This document shows, in pieces, positions 7,192 to 14,168 of a stretch of 14,620 nucleotides of DNA. Source of the DNA: an uncultured Burkholderiales bacterium (GTDB lineage: Bacteria; Pseudomonadota; Gammaproteobacteria; Burkholderiales; Burkholderiaceae_E). A model generated the notes under the pieces. The model was not told the origin of the DNA. It worked only from the letters and a program-made list of their open reading frames with translations, and searched no databases. The stretch spans positions 1 to 14,620 of the forward strand of contig CAIXXI010000211.1 of NCBI GenBank assembly GCA_903923345.1. Direction: 5' to 3'. The translations under genes were made by a program, and so were the position numbers. Numbering within the stretch: the first letter of the stretch is position 1; every line of letters begins with the position of its first letter.

Positions 7192-8163
7192 TTACTTGAT
7201 CAGGCCGAGGTCACGCAGGATGCCGCCAAGCCGGCGGGTTTCGCTGTCGACATAGGTTCCGAACTCAGCGCCGGTCAGGACAAAGGGCGCCCAGTCGTTG
7301 CGGGCCAGGGTCTCTTTCCACTGCGGGGTTTGCGTGCCCTTGATAACCGCGTCGATCAGGGCCTTTTGCTGCTCCGCGGTGATGCCGGGCGCGCCGTAGA
7401 CGCCGCGCCAGTTGTAGATCTCGACGTTGATCCCCTGCTCCTTGAGCGGTTTGATGCCCTGCGTGGCCGAACTCGACGAAACCGCCAGGGCGCGCATCTT
7501 GCCGTCCTTCACGAACGGCAGGAATTCGGACAACCCGGCGACGCCCACGGTCACCTGATTGCCGAGAATCGCAGCGGTTGCCTCGCCGCCGCCTGCAAAC
7601 GGAATGTAGTTGGCTTTAGCGGCTTCGACGCCGGCTTCCCGGGCGATCAGACCGACCATGATGTGATCGACCGAACCTCTGGAACCGCCACCCCATGACA
7701 CCGAACCCGGATTGGCCTTGAACTGGCTCATCAGGTCGGACATCGACTGGATCTTCGAGGCGGCCGGGACGACGATCACCAGCGTGTCTGCAAAGAGACG
7801 GGCGATGGGTGTGGCATTGCGCAAGCTGACCGGCGATTTGCTCATTTCGATGCCGCCCACCATGACGGCACCGGTGACGATCATCGCATTCGGATTGCCC
7901 TTCTCGGTGTTGACGAATTGAGCCAGGCCAATCGCACCGCCTGCACCGCCCTTGTTCTCGAAGGTGGTGGTGCGAACCGCACCGGCTGCCTGCATCGCAG
8001 CCGCGATGCCGCGACCCGTCTGATCAAAGCCGCCCCCGGGGTTGGCGCCGATCATGACCTTGAGGGTGTCGATCTGGGCATGGGCCGACAGGCTGGTCAT
8101 GGCGAGCAGGCCTGCACAGGCGAGTTGTCCGGGGCCGCGCGCGGCACGATGAATGAGCTGCAT
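7192..8163 (-). CDS. tctC: Tripartite tricarboxylate transporter binding protein TctC (Bug family)
   Basis: This is a periplasmic solute-binding protein that captures the ligand and hands it to TctAB. I chose the ATG at 8163 (323 residues) over an 11-residue longer reading. An AGGAG at 8171-8175 sits 7 nt upstream, and the shorter form starts with a normal signal peptide: basic n-region (about 1-12), hydrophobic core, and AHA|Q cleavage after residue 29. The mature protein shows the Bug motif ANPGGGFDQTGRGIAAAMQ, whose loop carries the Asp that contacts ligand carboxylates in the family. It also has GGSRGSVDHIMVGLIAREAG, the region that forms the second ligand-binding loop. Bug proteins are greatly expanded in Burkholderiales. 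The ligand is unknown; linkage to glucokinase does not identify it. Confidence 0.95.
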   Translation of the reverse strand: MQLIHRAARGPGQLACAGLLAMTSLSAHAQIDTLKVMIGANPGGGFDQTGRGIAAAMQAAGAVRTTTFENKGGAGGAIGLAQFVNTEKGNPNAMIVTGAVMVGGIEMSKSPVSLRNATPIARLFADTLVIVVPAASKIQSMSDLMSQFKANPGSVSWGGGSRGSVDHIMVGLIAREAGVEAAKANYIPFAGGGEATAAILGNQVTVGVAGLSEFLPFVKDGKMRALAVSSSSATQGIKPLKEQGINVEIYNWRGVYGAPGITAEQQKALIDAVIKGTQTPQWKETLARNDWAPFVLTGAEFGTYVDSETRRLGGILRDLGLIK

Positions 8164-8170
8164 GGGGTGT

Positions 8171-8175
8171 CTCCT
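8171..8175 (-). promoter_or_regulatory. Ribosome binding site deciding the tctC start
   Basis: AGGAG on the minus strand is 7 nt before the ATG at 8163. It is the strongest Shine-Dalgarno in this gene run and lies inside the longer reading that begins at 8196, which argues for the shorter protein with a clean signal peptide. Confidence 0.8.
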
Positions 8176-8185
8176 GTTTCGATCT

Positions 8186-9499
8186 TCAGTTGTCATTGAT
8201 CGGCGCGGCGTGCTCTTGCGGCAAGGCTGAAATCAGCACCTTGTCGACCCGATTCCGGTCCATATCCACCACTTCGAAGCGAAAGCCTGATGCCTCGAAG
8301 TGGTCGGCCGGCGAGGGAATCCGGCCAAGCCGATGCATGGCGAAGCCACCGACGGTGTGGAAACTGCGCTCCTCTTCGGCCGGCAGTTCGTCGATCTCGA
8401 GGACCGACTTGAGCCGCTCCAGACCGACCGATCCGTCAACCAGCCAGGAGCCGTCATCACGCTGCACGACATCGCTGTCACCGCCGGCATCCGGCTCGGG
8501 CAGCTCGCCCACGATCGCGGTCAGCACATCGGTCAGGGTGACCAGGCCTTGCAGGTCGCCGTACTCATCGACGATCAGGCCAAACTGCACCCGCTCACGC
8601 CTGAAGGTTTCGAGCAACTGGGTGGTGCTGATGGTTTCGGGCAGATACACCGGCGCGGACAGGTGGTCTTCGACCCGAAGCACATCGTCACGCAGCGCAG
8701 CCCGCAGCAGATCACCTACTCGCAACACGCCGAGAATGTGTTCCAGGCCGCCGCGACACACCACGACCCGAGTGTGTGGGCTTTCTGCGATCTGCGCTCG
8801 AACGGTTGAATCGTCCTCTTCAAGGTCGATTGCGTAGATGTCCATGCGCGGGGTCATGATGGCGCCGACCCGCTGCTCGTCCAAGCGCAGCACATTCGAG
8901 ACGATCGCCTGTTCGCTCTCGTGAAAGACGCCTGCTTCAGCGCCTTGCTCCATCAGGACCTTGATCTCGTCGTCGGTGACTGGCGGTTCCTCGCTGCCTT
9001 TTCCACCGAGCAGCCTCACCAGCAGGTTGCTCGATGAAGAGAGCACCCAAACCAGGGGCCGGGTCAGCGCGGAAAACCAGGCCATCGGCCGGGCCACGGC
9101 CGATGCAATGCGCTCGGGCGCCCGCAGTGCCAAACGTTTGGGAACGAGTTCGCCGATGACCACTGACAGATAGGTGATCAGCGCGACGGCGATCGCAACC
9201 GACAGGCCTTTGGCGTAGGCATCGAGCGCAGGGAATTGCGACAGCCACTGAGCGATCGGCATGGCGATCAGCCCTTCGCCGACGATACCGCTCAGCACGC
9301 CGATCATGGTGATTCCGACCTGCACGGTCGACAGAAAGGGACCCGGCTCGTCGTTAAGTGCCTGCGCCGCCTTGGCGCCTGCAAGGCCGTCGTCGGCCAT
9401 GCGCTGCAACCGGGCCTTTCGGGAAGAGACCACGGCCATCTCCGACATCGCGAACAGGGCGTTCACCAGGATGAGGAGCAGCAGCAACAACAGGTCCAT
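8186..9499 (-). CDS. CNNM/CBS-domain membrane protein, HlyC/CorC family
   Basis: This is an integral membrane protein of the hemolysin-related CorC/YfjD/YtfL group, relatives of CNNM magnesium transporters, with proposed roles in Mg/Co efflux or cation homeostasis. The ATG at 9499 gives 437 residues beginning MDLLLLLLLILVNALFAMSE, the normal family start; a GTG at 9538 would add 13 polar residues. The CNNM/DUF21 membrane domain covers about 1-190, with three or four helices and the conserved GELVPKR at 116-122. A CBS pair covers about 211-335, opening with the typical IMTPRMDI and containing IVDEYGDLQGLVTLTDVL. The CorC_HlyC C-terminal domain is at about 345-425. The gene lies 22 nt before tctC and may be co-transcribed with it. 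The hemolysin name is historical and not evidence of toxin activity. Confidence 0.92.
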   Translation of the reverse strand: MDLLLLLLLILVNALFAMSEMAVVSSRKARLQRMADDGLAGAKAAQALNDEPGPFLSTVQVGITMIGVLSGIVGEGLIAMPIAQWLSQFPALDAYAKGLSVAIAVALITYLSVVIGELVPKRLALRAPERIASAVARPMAWFSALTRPLVWVLSSSSNLLVRLLGGKGSEEPPVTDDEIKVLMEQGAEAGVFHESEQAIVSNVLRLDEQRVGAIMTPRMDIYAIDLEEDDSTVRAQIAESPHTRVVVCRGGLEHILGVLRVGDLLRAALRDDVLRVEDHLSAPVYLPETISTTQLLETFRRERVQFGLIVDEYGDLQGLVTLTDVLTAIVGELPEPDAGGDSDVVQRDDGSWLVDGSVGLERLKSVLEIDELPAEEERSFHTVGGFAMHRLGRIPSPADHFEASGFRFEVVDMDRNRVDKVLISALPQEHAAPINDN

Positions 9500-9537
9500 T
9501 GAGCAGGGACGGAGGCCAGGATGGCTGCAGGATAGCA

Positions 9538-9572
9538 CTGAGCCCTTCGCGCCCAGAAGGCGGCGTGCTCAG
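9538..9572 (-). terminator. Bulged hairpin at the end of the cation efflux gene
   Basis: CTGAGC (9538-9543) pairs with GCTCAG (9567-9572). Directly inside it, CCTTC (9544-9548) pairs with GAAGG (9556-9560). Together they make an 11-bp hairpin with a 6-nt one-sided bulge and a 7-nt loop. It overlaps the CDF stop codon and lies about 40 nt before the CNNM/CBS start. No U-run follows on the minus strand, so it is at most an imperfect terminator or an mRNA end structure that partly separates the two transcription units. Confidence 0.3.
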
Positions 9573-10567
9573 GTCCGGGCAGCGCAATCCTGTCGGCAGG
9601 GCAGCTCGCCCGCTCCGGTTTCGATCTGCAAGGTGGTGTGTTCGATGCCGAATCGCTCCCGCAGTGAATCGCTTGCCGCCTGCAGGAACAGGTCTCCGGG
9701 CGGGCCAGCAGGCATGATCAGGTGTGCGCTCAGGGTGGTGTCTGTGGTGCCCAGCGGCCAGATGTGCAGGTCATGTAGCGCACTCACTCCGGGCATGGCC
9801 AGCAGGTGCTCGCGGACTGCCGCCGGCTCGATATGGCCTGGCACGCTGTCCATCGCCAGTCCCGTCGCCTGTTTGAGCATCGGCCAGGCGCTGACCGCGA
9901 TCAGCGCGGCAATCACAAGGCTGATGATTGGATCCACGATCAGCCATCCGGTGAACGAGACGATCAGCGCCCCGATGACCACGCCTGCCGAGACGGCCGC
10001 ATCGGCGACCATGTGCAGGAAGGCGCCACGCATGTTCACATCGTGCCGGTGCTGTCCGCGTGTCAGGATCCAGGCCGACGCCGAGTTGATCAGGATGCCG
10101 GCCGCTGCCACGATCATGACCAGACGGTTGTCGACCGGCGTGGGCGATTGCAGCCGACCGATCGCCTCCCAGCCGATGGCACCGGCCGCCACCAGCAGCA
10201 GCAGCGCGTTGATCAGCGCAGCGATCACGGAAGCGCGTCGCCAGCCCCAGGTGAACCGGTCGGATGTCGGACGCCGGGCGGCCCACAGCCCGGCCCAGGC
10301 CAGGCCCAGTGAGAGGACGTCCCCCAGGTTGTGCCCGGCGTCCGAGATCAGCGCCAGCGACTGGGCACGCCAGCCGGCCAGCAATTCGAAGACGACGAAA
10401 CCGCTGTTGAGCAGGATTGCCACGAGCAGCGCGCGGCCGTTTGCCTGAGCTGCGAGCGCGCCATGGTCATGGGCGTGGCTGTGTGCGTGGTCGTGACCCT
10501 GTGCATGCGCACGATCGGGGCGATGATCGTGATGATCGTCGTGTGTGGAGTGATCATGCACTGGCAT
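9569..10567 (-). CDS. Cation diffusion facilitator, zinc efflux type (CzcD/ZitB-like)
   Basis: This is a cytoplasmic membrane metal/proton antiporter that exports Zn(II), possibly also Co or Cd. The ATG at 10567 gives 332 residues. The first 35 contain 13 histidines in HD/HAH runs, a cytosolic metal-gathering tail common in zinc CDFs. Six membrane helices follow. The transport site is seen as SDAGHNLGD (H79, D83) in helix 2 and HMVADAAVSAG (H185, D189) in helix 5; this HxxxD/HxxxD set is the usual zinc signature. The C-terminal cytosolic domain has HDLHIWPLG (265-273) and ends with a CRQDC pair (C324, C328). The reading frame stays open upstream to 11017, but that extension is compositionally odd and antisense to cls. 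It is divergent from cls with a dyad between them. No metal regulator is encoded in the window. Confidence 0.93.
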   Translation of the reverse strand: MPVHDHSTHDDHHDHRPDRAHAQGHDHAHSHAHDHGALAAQANGRALLVAILLNSGFVVFELLAGWRAQSLALISDAGHNLGDVLSLGLAWAGLWAARRPTSDRFTWGWRRASVIAALINALLLLVAAGAIGWEAIGRLQSPTPVDNRLVMIVAAAGILINSASAWILTRGQHRHDVNMRGAFLHMVADAAVSAGVVIGALIVSFTGWLIVDPIISLVIAALIAVSAWPMLKQATGLAMDSVPGHIEPAAVREHLLAMPGVSALHDLHIWPLGTTDTTLSAHLIMPAGPPGDLFLQAASDSLRERFGIEHTTLQIETGAGELPCRQDCAART

Positions 10568-10640
10568 GGCTGCCTGAACGGTATGAAACTGCGGCAGTAT
10601 CGCATCACCCGCCCTTGCCGACCTGCCCGGATTGCACCCG
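10568..10640. promoter_or_regulatory. Divergent intergenic region between the cation efflux gene and cls
   Basis: These 73 bases must hold the start signals for the minus-strand CDF gene and the plus-strand cardiolipin synthase gene, unless cls starts elsewhere. Weak -10-like sequences can be picked on both strands (GATACT on minus near 10597-10602), but none has a good -35 partner. The central dyad is listed separately. Confidence 0.45.
10585..10601. promoter_or_regulatory. 17-bp dyad, candidate operator
   Basis: GAAACTGCGGCAGTATC is a dyad centred on 10593. Seven of eight base pairs match, with an uninterrupted ACTGC-G-GCAGT core at 10588-10598. It is 17 nt upstream of the CDF ATG and 39 nt upstream of the cls ATG, a place where a repressor could block either promoter. 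The regulator is unknown. Short dyads also occur by chance in GC-rich DNA. Confidence 0.4.
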
Positions 10641-12080
10641 ATGCTGATGAATGCACTGCTTGCCGCTTTGATCCATGCCGGCATTTTTGTGGCGGTGACC
10701 CTGCGGATCCTGTCGCGGCGCAGTGCGCCGGGCGTGTCGATGGCATGGTTGCTGATGGTGCTGCTGGTCCCCGTCCTGGGCGCGGTGCTGTACGTGATGA
10801 TCGGCGAGCGGCGCCTGGGCCGGCGCTGGATTGGGCGTGCCGAAGCCGAGCGCGAGCGGCTGCAGAAGCAGTTCGCGAGTTTGTCTTCGGGTTTCGCGAT
10901 TGCCCCGGCAGAAACCGGCAGCGTGGGTGAGCCGGTGGCGCGACTGGCTGGCGCGCTGGGCGCGGTGCCGGTCATGGGTGGGCATCGGGTCGAGCTGCAT
11001 TCAGACAGCGTGGCCATCCTTCAGTCCATCGTGTCCGACATCGATGCCTGCCAGGAACGCTGCTCGCTGGAGTTCTACATCTGGCATGACGCGGGTCAGG
11101 TCAGTCAGGTCATCGAAGCACTGCTGCGCGCCGCAGCCCGAGGCGTGAAGGTGACCGCGCTGATGGACGGTCTGGGCAGTCGCCCGTTCATCCGGGGTGG
11201 TGCGATCGGCTCGATGCGCGCGGCGGGCATCGAAGTGGTCGTGGTGCTGCCGACCAGCGCACTGCGCATGGCCGTGGCTCGGGCGGATCTGCGCAATCAC
11301 CGCAAAATTGCGGTGTTCGACGATCGCATCGCCTGGACAGGCAGTTTCAATCTGGTCGATCCGCGTGAGTTCAAGCGCGAAGCGGGTGTCGGCCAGTGGA
11401 TCGATGCCATGCTGCGCATCGAAGGGCCCTGCTGCGAACTGCTCGGTGCAATGACCAATGCCATGGCAGTGATGCAGGAGGGGCAACGCCTGCGCGAAGT
11501 GCGCACCCGCAATGCCGCGACTGCTGTCGGCTCGGTCGCACTTCAGCCCTATCCTTCGGGGCCTGGATTTGCCTTTCAGCATGTCGAGTCGGTGATCCTT
11601 ACGGCCATCTTCTCGGCGCGTCGGCAACTGGTGCTGACCACGCCCTACTTCGCACCGGGTGATGCGGTGGTCACCGCGCTGAGATCGGCTGCGCGACGGG
11701 GCGTGGAGGTCATGCTGATCGTGCCCATGCACTGCGACTCGCGGCTGGTGCATTGGGCCAGCGCATCGTATTTCGATGAGCTGCTGGCCGCGGGTGTGTC
11801 GATTCAGCGATTCGATGGCGGTCTGCTGCACACCAAGAGCATGGTGATCGATGAGTCGGTTTCGATGTTCGGCACAGTGAATTTCGACCTGCGCAGCTTT
11901 CATCTGAATTTCGAGCTGTCGATGCTGATCTACGACCGGGAGTTCGCGCAGCAACTGATTGCCTTGCAGCGCAGCTACCTCAGTGCCTGTATCGAGTTGG
12001 GCCAGACCGAGTGGCGAATGCGGCCAGGCTGGCGGCGCATGATCGAAAACGCGGCGCAATTGGCTTCGCCGCTGCTTTGA
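10641..12080 (+). CDS. cls: Cardiolipin synthase (two PLD domains, ClsA-like)
   Basis: This is a membrane-bound phospholipase D superfamily enzyme that makes cardiolipin from two phosphatidylglycerols. From the ATG at 10641 it has 479 residues, the usual ClsA size; an ATG at 10647 and an in-frame TTG at 10632 are alternatives, and no start has a good ribosome site. Two N-terminal membrane helices lie at about 4-23 and 34-53. The two catalytic HxKxxxxD motifs are intact: H220, K222, D227 in NHRKIAVFDDRIAWTGSFN, and H397, K399, D404 in LHTKSMVIDESVSMFGTVNF. The family stretch LEFYIWHDAG precedes the first. It is the only convincing plus-strand gene, divergent from the CDF gene and convergent with the VWA gene 14 bp away. 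Confidence 0.94.
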   Translation: MLMNALLAALIHAGIFVAVTLRILSRRSAPGVSMAWLLMVLLVPVLGAVLYVMIGERRLGRRWIGRAEAERERLQKQFASLSSGFAIAPAETGSVGEPVARLAGALGAVPVMGGHRVELHSDSVAILQSIVSDIDACQERCSLEFYIWHDAGQVSQVIEALLRAAARGVKVTALMDGLGSRPFIRGGAIGSMRAAGIEVVVVLPTSALRMAVARADLRNHRKIAVFDDRIAWTGSFNLVDPREFKREAGVGQWIDAMLRIEGPCCELLGAMTNAMAVMQEGQRLREVRTRNAATAVGSVALQPYPSGPGFAFQHVESVILTAIFSARRQLVLTTPYFAPGDAVVTALRSAARRGVEVMLIVPMHCDSRLVHWASASYFDELLAAGVSIQRFDGGLLHTKSMVIDESVSMFGTVNFDLRSFHLNFELSMLIYDREFAQQLIALQRSYLSACIELGQTEWRMRPGWRRMIENAAQLASPLL

Positions 12081-12094
12081 GGATCTCTTCGGGG

Positions 12095-14158
12095 TCAGCG
12101 ATGGGTTGCACCGGCCCGCGCGGTCAGCGCCGCATAGACTTCACCCAGTGCCTGAGGCAGTGATTCGACATCCTCGATCACCCGGTAACGATCGGGGCGG
12201 CACATGCGTCGCAGGTAGTCATGGCCACCCGGGTCGATGGTCACGCAAAACGGGATGATCCCGGCGCGCTCGGCTTCGCGCAGGGCCTGCGCGGTGTCCT
12301 GGATACCGTATTCCTCGCTGCGTCGGTCGGGGCCATAGTCGGTGTCCTGAGGGTAGCCATCGGACACCAGGATCAGCAGTCGCAGGGGCGCGGATTGACG
12401 TGCCAGCCGCGTGACCGCATGGCGAATGGCTGGCCCCATGCGCGTTGATCCGCGCGGCTCCATCGCGGCCAGTGCCGCCCAGTTTGAACGGCGCACGGGT
12501 TCATCGAAGCCCTTGGCGATGTGAAACTCGACGTTGTCGCGGCCGCTGCCCGAAAATCCGAAGATCGCGTGCGAATCCCCCAGCGCGGCCAGGCCTTCGG
12601 CCATCAACGCGAGTGCATCACGCGAGACGTCGATCACGCGGCGGGTGCTGCGTGCAGGCGGATCGACCGGCACATCGTCGTACAGACCGTAGAGCAGGGC
12701 ACCGGCATCCGCAGCGGGCGCGGGCTTGGTCGGCCGCGTCGGTTCAGCTTTGGGGTCGGGCAGGATGAGGGAAGTCGAGGCACTCATGTCGACCAGAAAG
12801 GCTGCGGCCACATCGCGCTCCAGCGGGTCGCGCCGCGTGTAGAGCCGCTCATCCGAGGCGCTGCCGGTGCGTCGGTCGATCATCGCAGCCACCAGTGCGT
12901 CCGGATCGAGGTCGTCGCCGTCGGCCACGCCGCGCACCCGCTTGGGCGAGACCGGCCGCAACTGCGCAAAGCGCTGCCGGATGCGGCGAGCGACGTCGGG
13001 ATGGCGACTGCGCACCTCCTGCGCGAAGTCGAGCCGGTCGCCACGCAATCGGTGCTCATGCACTCGGCACCAGGCTGGCAGGTAGGCGCCCGCCAGCCAG
13101 TCCCATTCGTCGTACAGGAAGGTGCCGGCGCTTCGGCGGGCAGCCGGACGCAGTCGCACCGCGTGTGTGGGGCGGTCCGAAGCCGCTTCCTCGCCCGACG
13201 CCGAGTCAGTGTCCGGTGCCGCCGTGACGTCAGCAGCGAGGGCTTGTCCGCCGGACGGGCCTTCGCTTGCTTTCGTGGCCATGATGCCGGTGGGCGGTGG
13301 CGCCTCACCGCCCGGTGCATTGGGTGCTGCGAGGGGGTTTCGGGCCGGTGTCGGGTCGACTTTCGCGGGCCCGGTCACCGCCGAGCTGCCGGGCAGGCGC
13401 TGGGCCGGCTCATCGCGAAGCTCGGCCGAGTGCACGGTGAGGTAGCGCGGCACGCGGCGCTCCCGGACGGCGAAGCGCTCCAGCAGGCGGGCAATCTGAT
13501 GCGCCGTGCGCGCGCAATCGGCTGCACGGGCATCGACTTCGAGGACGGTCTGCGCCAGTGCCAGAATGGGGGCGAGCAGGCCGTGCCGATCCTCGTTCAG
13601 CCAGGGTTCCGGCTTGGCGCCCAGCGAGATGCGGGTGAGTGCAGCAATCAGGGTATGCAATTCGCCGCGCGGCAAGGGTCCCCGGCGACGCGCCAGCGCC
13701 TCATTGCGGATCGCGATCAGCGTGCTGCGTGCGCCCGGGTAGTCGCGAAGGATGCGTGCATCCACCCGCATCCGGTCGAGCAGGCCCTGCAAGCGGCGCT
13801 CGATGCGGGGTGGTGTGGGCGGACGGATCGGCCATCGTCGCGTCAAGGTCTGGCCGGGCGCAGCCGGTGGGCTTGAATCGTGCGGTGGATCGCGGCGCAA
13901 GGCCTCGCGCATCACGCCGATCCGAAGGGCGCTGTGCTGCGTCGTCGTGCTGCCGCCCAGCGCAGTGGCGATCGGGATCAGCAGTGTCGACCGATCCGGG
14001 TCGGCCGCGCGCAGATGGGCCTGGAATACGCTGGCTGCGCAGGGCACGAGCTTGAAGGGGTGTTCACCGATTGCTTGCGCAAACAGTGCCAGCGCGCGGT
14101 GCCGGGCATCGAACTCGTTCCGATCCTCATCGCCTGGCATCGATTGCGCGGGTGCCAT
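12095..14158 (-). CDS. NorD/CbbO-family VWA-domain activation protein
   Basis: This is the VWA partner of a CbbQ/NorQ AAA+ ATPase. Such pairs remodel or metallate a client: NorQ-NorD insert iron into nitric oxide reductase, and CbbQ-CbbO reactivate inhibited RuBisCO. The ATG at 14158 gives 687 residues; an ATG at 14194 would overlap the ATPase gene, and one at 14140 is also possible. The helical N-terminal part runs to about 250. A low-complexity Ala/Pro/Gly linker covers about 250-345, then FLYDEWDWLAGAYLPAWCRV, typical of the family. The C-terminal VWA domain has a complete MIDAS: DMSAS (D457, S459, S461), T572 in GSTRMGP, and D600 in LVSDG. Stop and start are separated from the ATPase gene by 10 nt, so the two form an operon. 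The client (nor or cbb) is outside the window; I cannot decide between NorD and CbbO. Confidence 0.88.
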   Translation of the reverse strand: MAPAQSMPGDEDRNEFDARHRALALFAQAIGEHPFKLVPCAASVFQAHLRAADPDRSTLLIPIATALGGSTTTQHSALRIGVMREALRRDPPHDSSPPAAPGQTLTRRWPIRPPTPPRIERRLQGLLDRMRVDARILRDYPGARSTLIAIRNEALARRRGPLPRGELHTLIAALTRISLGAKPEPWLNEDRHGLLAPILALAQTVLEVDARAADCARTAHQIARLLERFAVRERRVPRYLTVHSAELRDEPAQRLPGSSAVTGPAKVDPTPARNPLAAPNAPGGEAPPPTGIMATKASEGPSGGQALAADVTAAPDTDSASGEEAASDRPTHAVRLRPAARRSAGTFLYDEWDWLAGAYLPAWCRVHEHRLRGDRLDFAQEVRSRHPDVARRIRQRFAQLRPVSPKRVRGVADGDDLDPDALVAAMIDRRTGSASDERLYTRRDPLERDVAAAFLVDMSASTSLILPDPKAEPTRPTKPAPAADAGALLYGLYDDVPVDPPARSTRRVIDVSRDALALMAEGLAALGDSHAIFGFSGSGRDNVEFHIAKGFDEPVRRSNWAALAAMEPRGSTRMGPAIRHAVTRLARQSAPLRLLILVSDGYPQDTDYGPDRRSEEYGIQDTAQALREAERAGIIPFCVTIDPGGHDYLRRMCRPDRYRVIEDVESLPQALGEVYAALTARAGATHR

Positions 14159-14168
14159 GTGGGCTGCT

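Noticed and set aside
8164..8196. Longer N-terminus for TctC
   Set aside because: It would put polar residues before the signal peptide and bury the AGGAG at 8171-8175 within the coding sequence.
9500..9538. GTG start 13 residues upstream for the CNNM/CBS protein
   Set aside because: Family members begin at the hydrophobic MDLLLLLL stretch, matching the ATG at 9499; a GAAGGG before the GTG leaves slight doubt.
9261..10448. Open plus-strand frame of 395 codons
   Set aside because: It spans antisense across the CNNM/CBS and CDF genes and is Ser/Arg/Ala-rich with no motif.
10463..10567. Repetitive catg/gatg-like DNA resembling a short tandem repeat or CRISPR-like array
   Set aside because: The pattern is fully explained by His/Asp codons of the CDF tail; there are no fixed-length repeats or spacers.
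10568..11017. 150-codon N-terminal extension of the CDF protein
   Set aside because: The extension is Arg/Ser/Pro-rich, antisense to the cls N-terminus, and precedes a normal His-rich CDF start at 10567.
11001..12059. Open minus-strand frame of 352 codons
   Set aside because: It is antisense to cls, whose two HKD motifs show the plus strand is the coding one.
12521..13876. Open plus-strand frame of 451 codons
   Set aside because: It is antisense to the VWA gene, whose MIDAS residues and family motifs are intact; the plus frame has no recognisable motif.
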